46,670 bases of DNA from Gammaproteobacteria bacterium (GTDB lineage: Bacteria; Pseudomonadota; Gammaproteobacteria; Steroidobacterales; Steroidobacteraceae), in assembly GCA_028293805.1 (NCBI GenBank), contig JAQGOC010000071.1, forward strand, positions 1 through 46,670, read 5' to 3'. Below, piece after piece: positions 45,704 through 46,670 of the stretch. The notes beneath the pieces were generated by a model, which ran no database searches, had not been told where the DNA came from, and saw only the letters and a program-made list of their open reading frames with translations. A program made the position numbers and the translations under genes. Position 1 is the stretch's first letter. Each line of letters opens with the position of its first letter.

Positions 45704-46670
45704 TCATCTCCCCGGGTCGGGAGCGGCCGCCGCCTGCTGTTCGCCTGCCAGCGTTGCATCGGCCTTCATGGCGACCTTTTGCGGCGTGACGGTGATGCCC
45801 GGATGCACGCGCTGGGCGCCATTCACGATGATCACATCGCCCGCCTCGAGGCCCTCGCGCACGATGCGCAGGCCATCGATCACCCGCCCCAGCTTGACGC
45901 GCCGGTACTCCACCTTGTTGGCGGGCCCGAGCAGCAGCACATACTTCTGGCTCTGATCGGTGTTGACGGCACGATCGTCGATCAGGATGGCTGAATATTC
46001 GCTGCTGCCCAGCAGCTGCACGCGGGCGAACAAGCCAGGAATGTACAGGCCGTCCTTGTTCTGCAAAACCGCGCGGGCGCGGATGGTGCCGGTTTGCGCG
46101 TTGACCTGGTTGTCGACGAAATCCATTGCCCCGACGTGCGGGAAGCCTTCCTCGTTCGCCAGGCCCACACGCACGGGGTTGGGCGCATCCCGGGAGCTCG
46201 GCCGCTCACCGGCGCGGGCCATCTGTACATAGCGCAAGTACGTCGCCTCGTCCCCTTCGAAATACAGATAGATGGGATCTATCGAAACGACCGAGGTGAG
46301 AAACGTCCCGCCATTGCTGCCACCGGTAACCAGGTTGCCGCGCGTCACCTCCGCCCGGCTGACGCGGCCCGCGATCGGGCTGCTGACCCTGGTGAAGCTC
46401 ATATTGAGCGCCGCGGATTCGAGGGCTGCCTGTGCTCCGGTGACGTTGGCCTCCATCTGGGCGACCGAGCTGCTGCGCTCGTCCACTTCCTCCTGGGACA
46501 CGGCGCCGCTTTCCTTCAGACGCTGTACACGCGTCTGTTCGAGGCGAGCCAGATCGAGTGAGGTCTTGTAGCGCTTGAGATCCGCCGCGGCGCGATCGTA
46601 GTCGGCTTTGTAGGGGCGCGGATCGATGACGAACAGGAGATCGCCGTGCTTGACCACCTTGCCTTCGGTG
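45704..46670 (-). CDS. RND efflux periplasmic adaptor subunit (5' end cut by window edge)
   Basis: The last 322 codons of a membrane fusion protein; the reading frame continues past the right edge, so the true start and signal peptide are outside. The visible part begins in the biotinyl/lipoyl-like half (VVKHGDLLFVIDPRPYKADY), then an alpha-hairpin (coiled coil, about 45-110 of the visible part), the second lipoyl half (SPIAGRVSRAEVTRGNLV), and a beta-barrel domain (GTIRARAVLQNKDGLYIPGL). It links the RND pump to the outer-membrane channel. The pump gene starts 4 bp past its stop, so the three genes are an operon in the usual order. Confidence 0.93.
   Translation of the reverse strand, partial: TEGKVVKHGDLLFVIDPRPYKADYDRAAADLKRYKTSLDLARLEQTRVQRLKESGAVSQEEVDERSSSVAQMEANVTGAQAALESAALNMSFTRVSSPIAGRVSRAEVTRGNLVTGGSNGGTFLTSVVSIDPIYLYFEGDEATYLRYVQMARAGERPSSRDAPNPVRVGLANEEGFPHVGAMDFVDNQVNAQTGTIRARAVLQNKDGLYIPGLFARVQLLGSSEYSAILIDDRAVNTDQSQKYVLLLGPANKVEYRRVKLGRVIDGLRIVREGLEAGDVIIVNGAQRVHPGITVTPQKVAMKADATLAGEQQAAAAPDPGR

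Overview
The window is one 46.7-kb stretch of GC-rich DNA with dense gene packing, many 4-nt ATGA overlaps and Shine-Dalgarno-led starts. A sigma-32-type heat-shock promoter, an HAE1-type RND pump with a NodT/OprM-type outer-membrane lipoprotein, and a YdeP-type molybdoenzyme point to a Gram-negative proteobacterium, probably a gammaproteobacterium. There is no rRNA or marker gene here, so the lineage is an inference. I found no tRNA, rRNA, CRISPR array, insertion sequence or prophage.

Region 1 (1-14.5 kb) is a mixed accessory and stress region. It holds the body of a lipoprotein gene cut by the left edge; a Tat-exported metallophosphoesterase followed by a periplasmic cupredoxin; a secreted ScyD/ScyE-like propeller protein; a small heat-shock protein behind a heat-shock promoter; a YciE/YciF-type ferritin-like protein; and a secreted amidase. 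A leftward string follows: a GT9-like glycosyltransferase, a YdeP-type molybdopterin oxidoreductase, an ATP-dependent DNA ligase, a host-attachment-family protein, and a protein-isoaspartate methyltransferase fused to an erythromycin-esterase domain.

Region 2 (14.8-34.1 kb) is the most unusual part: a roughly 19-kb carbohydrate locus. Rightward it encodes an ABC exporter, an inositol-monophosphatase-family enzyme, a glycoside-hydrolase-like protein whose TIM barrel looks circularly permuted, a UDP-glucuronate-decarboxylase-like enzyme, two more sugar-nucleotide epimerases, a medium-chain dehydrogenase, a Gfo/Idh/MocA oxidoreductase, a GT4 glycosyltransferase, three CgeB-like glycosyltransferases, a SAM methyltransferase and a myo-inositol-3-phosphate synthase. 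A leftward pair (a fourth CgeB-like glycosyltransferase and a sugar nucleotidyltransferase) ends exactly against the inositol synthase, and a phosphohexomutase diverges from it. Together they could make nucleotide sugars and inositol, decorate an acceptor with several sugars, methylate it and export it. The product is unknown; I see no Wzx/Wzy-type flippase or polymerase.

Region 3 (34.1-46.7 kb) holds a KimA-like APC permease, a 1530-residue CheB-CheR-PAS-histidine kinase-receiver hybrid whose CheB catalytic Asp position is Asn, and a leftward RND efflux operon (adaptor cut by the right edge, pump, outer-membrane channel) with very tight spacing.
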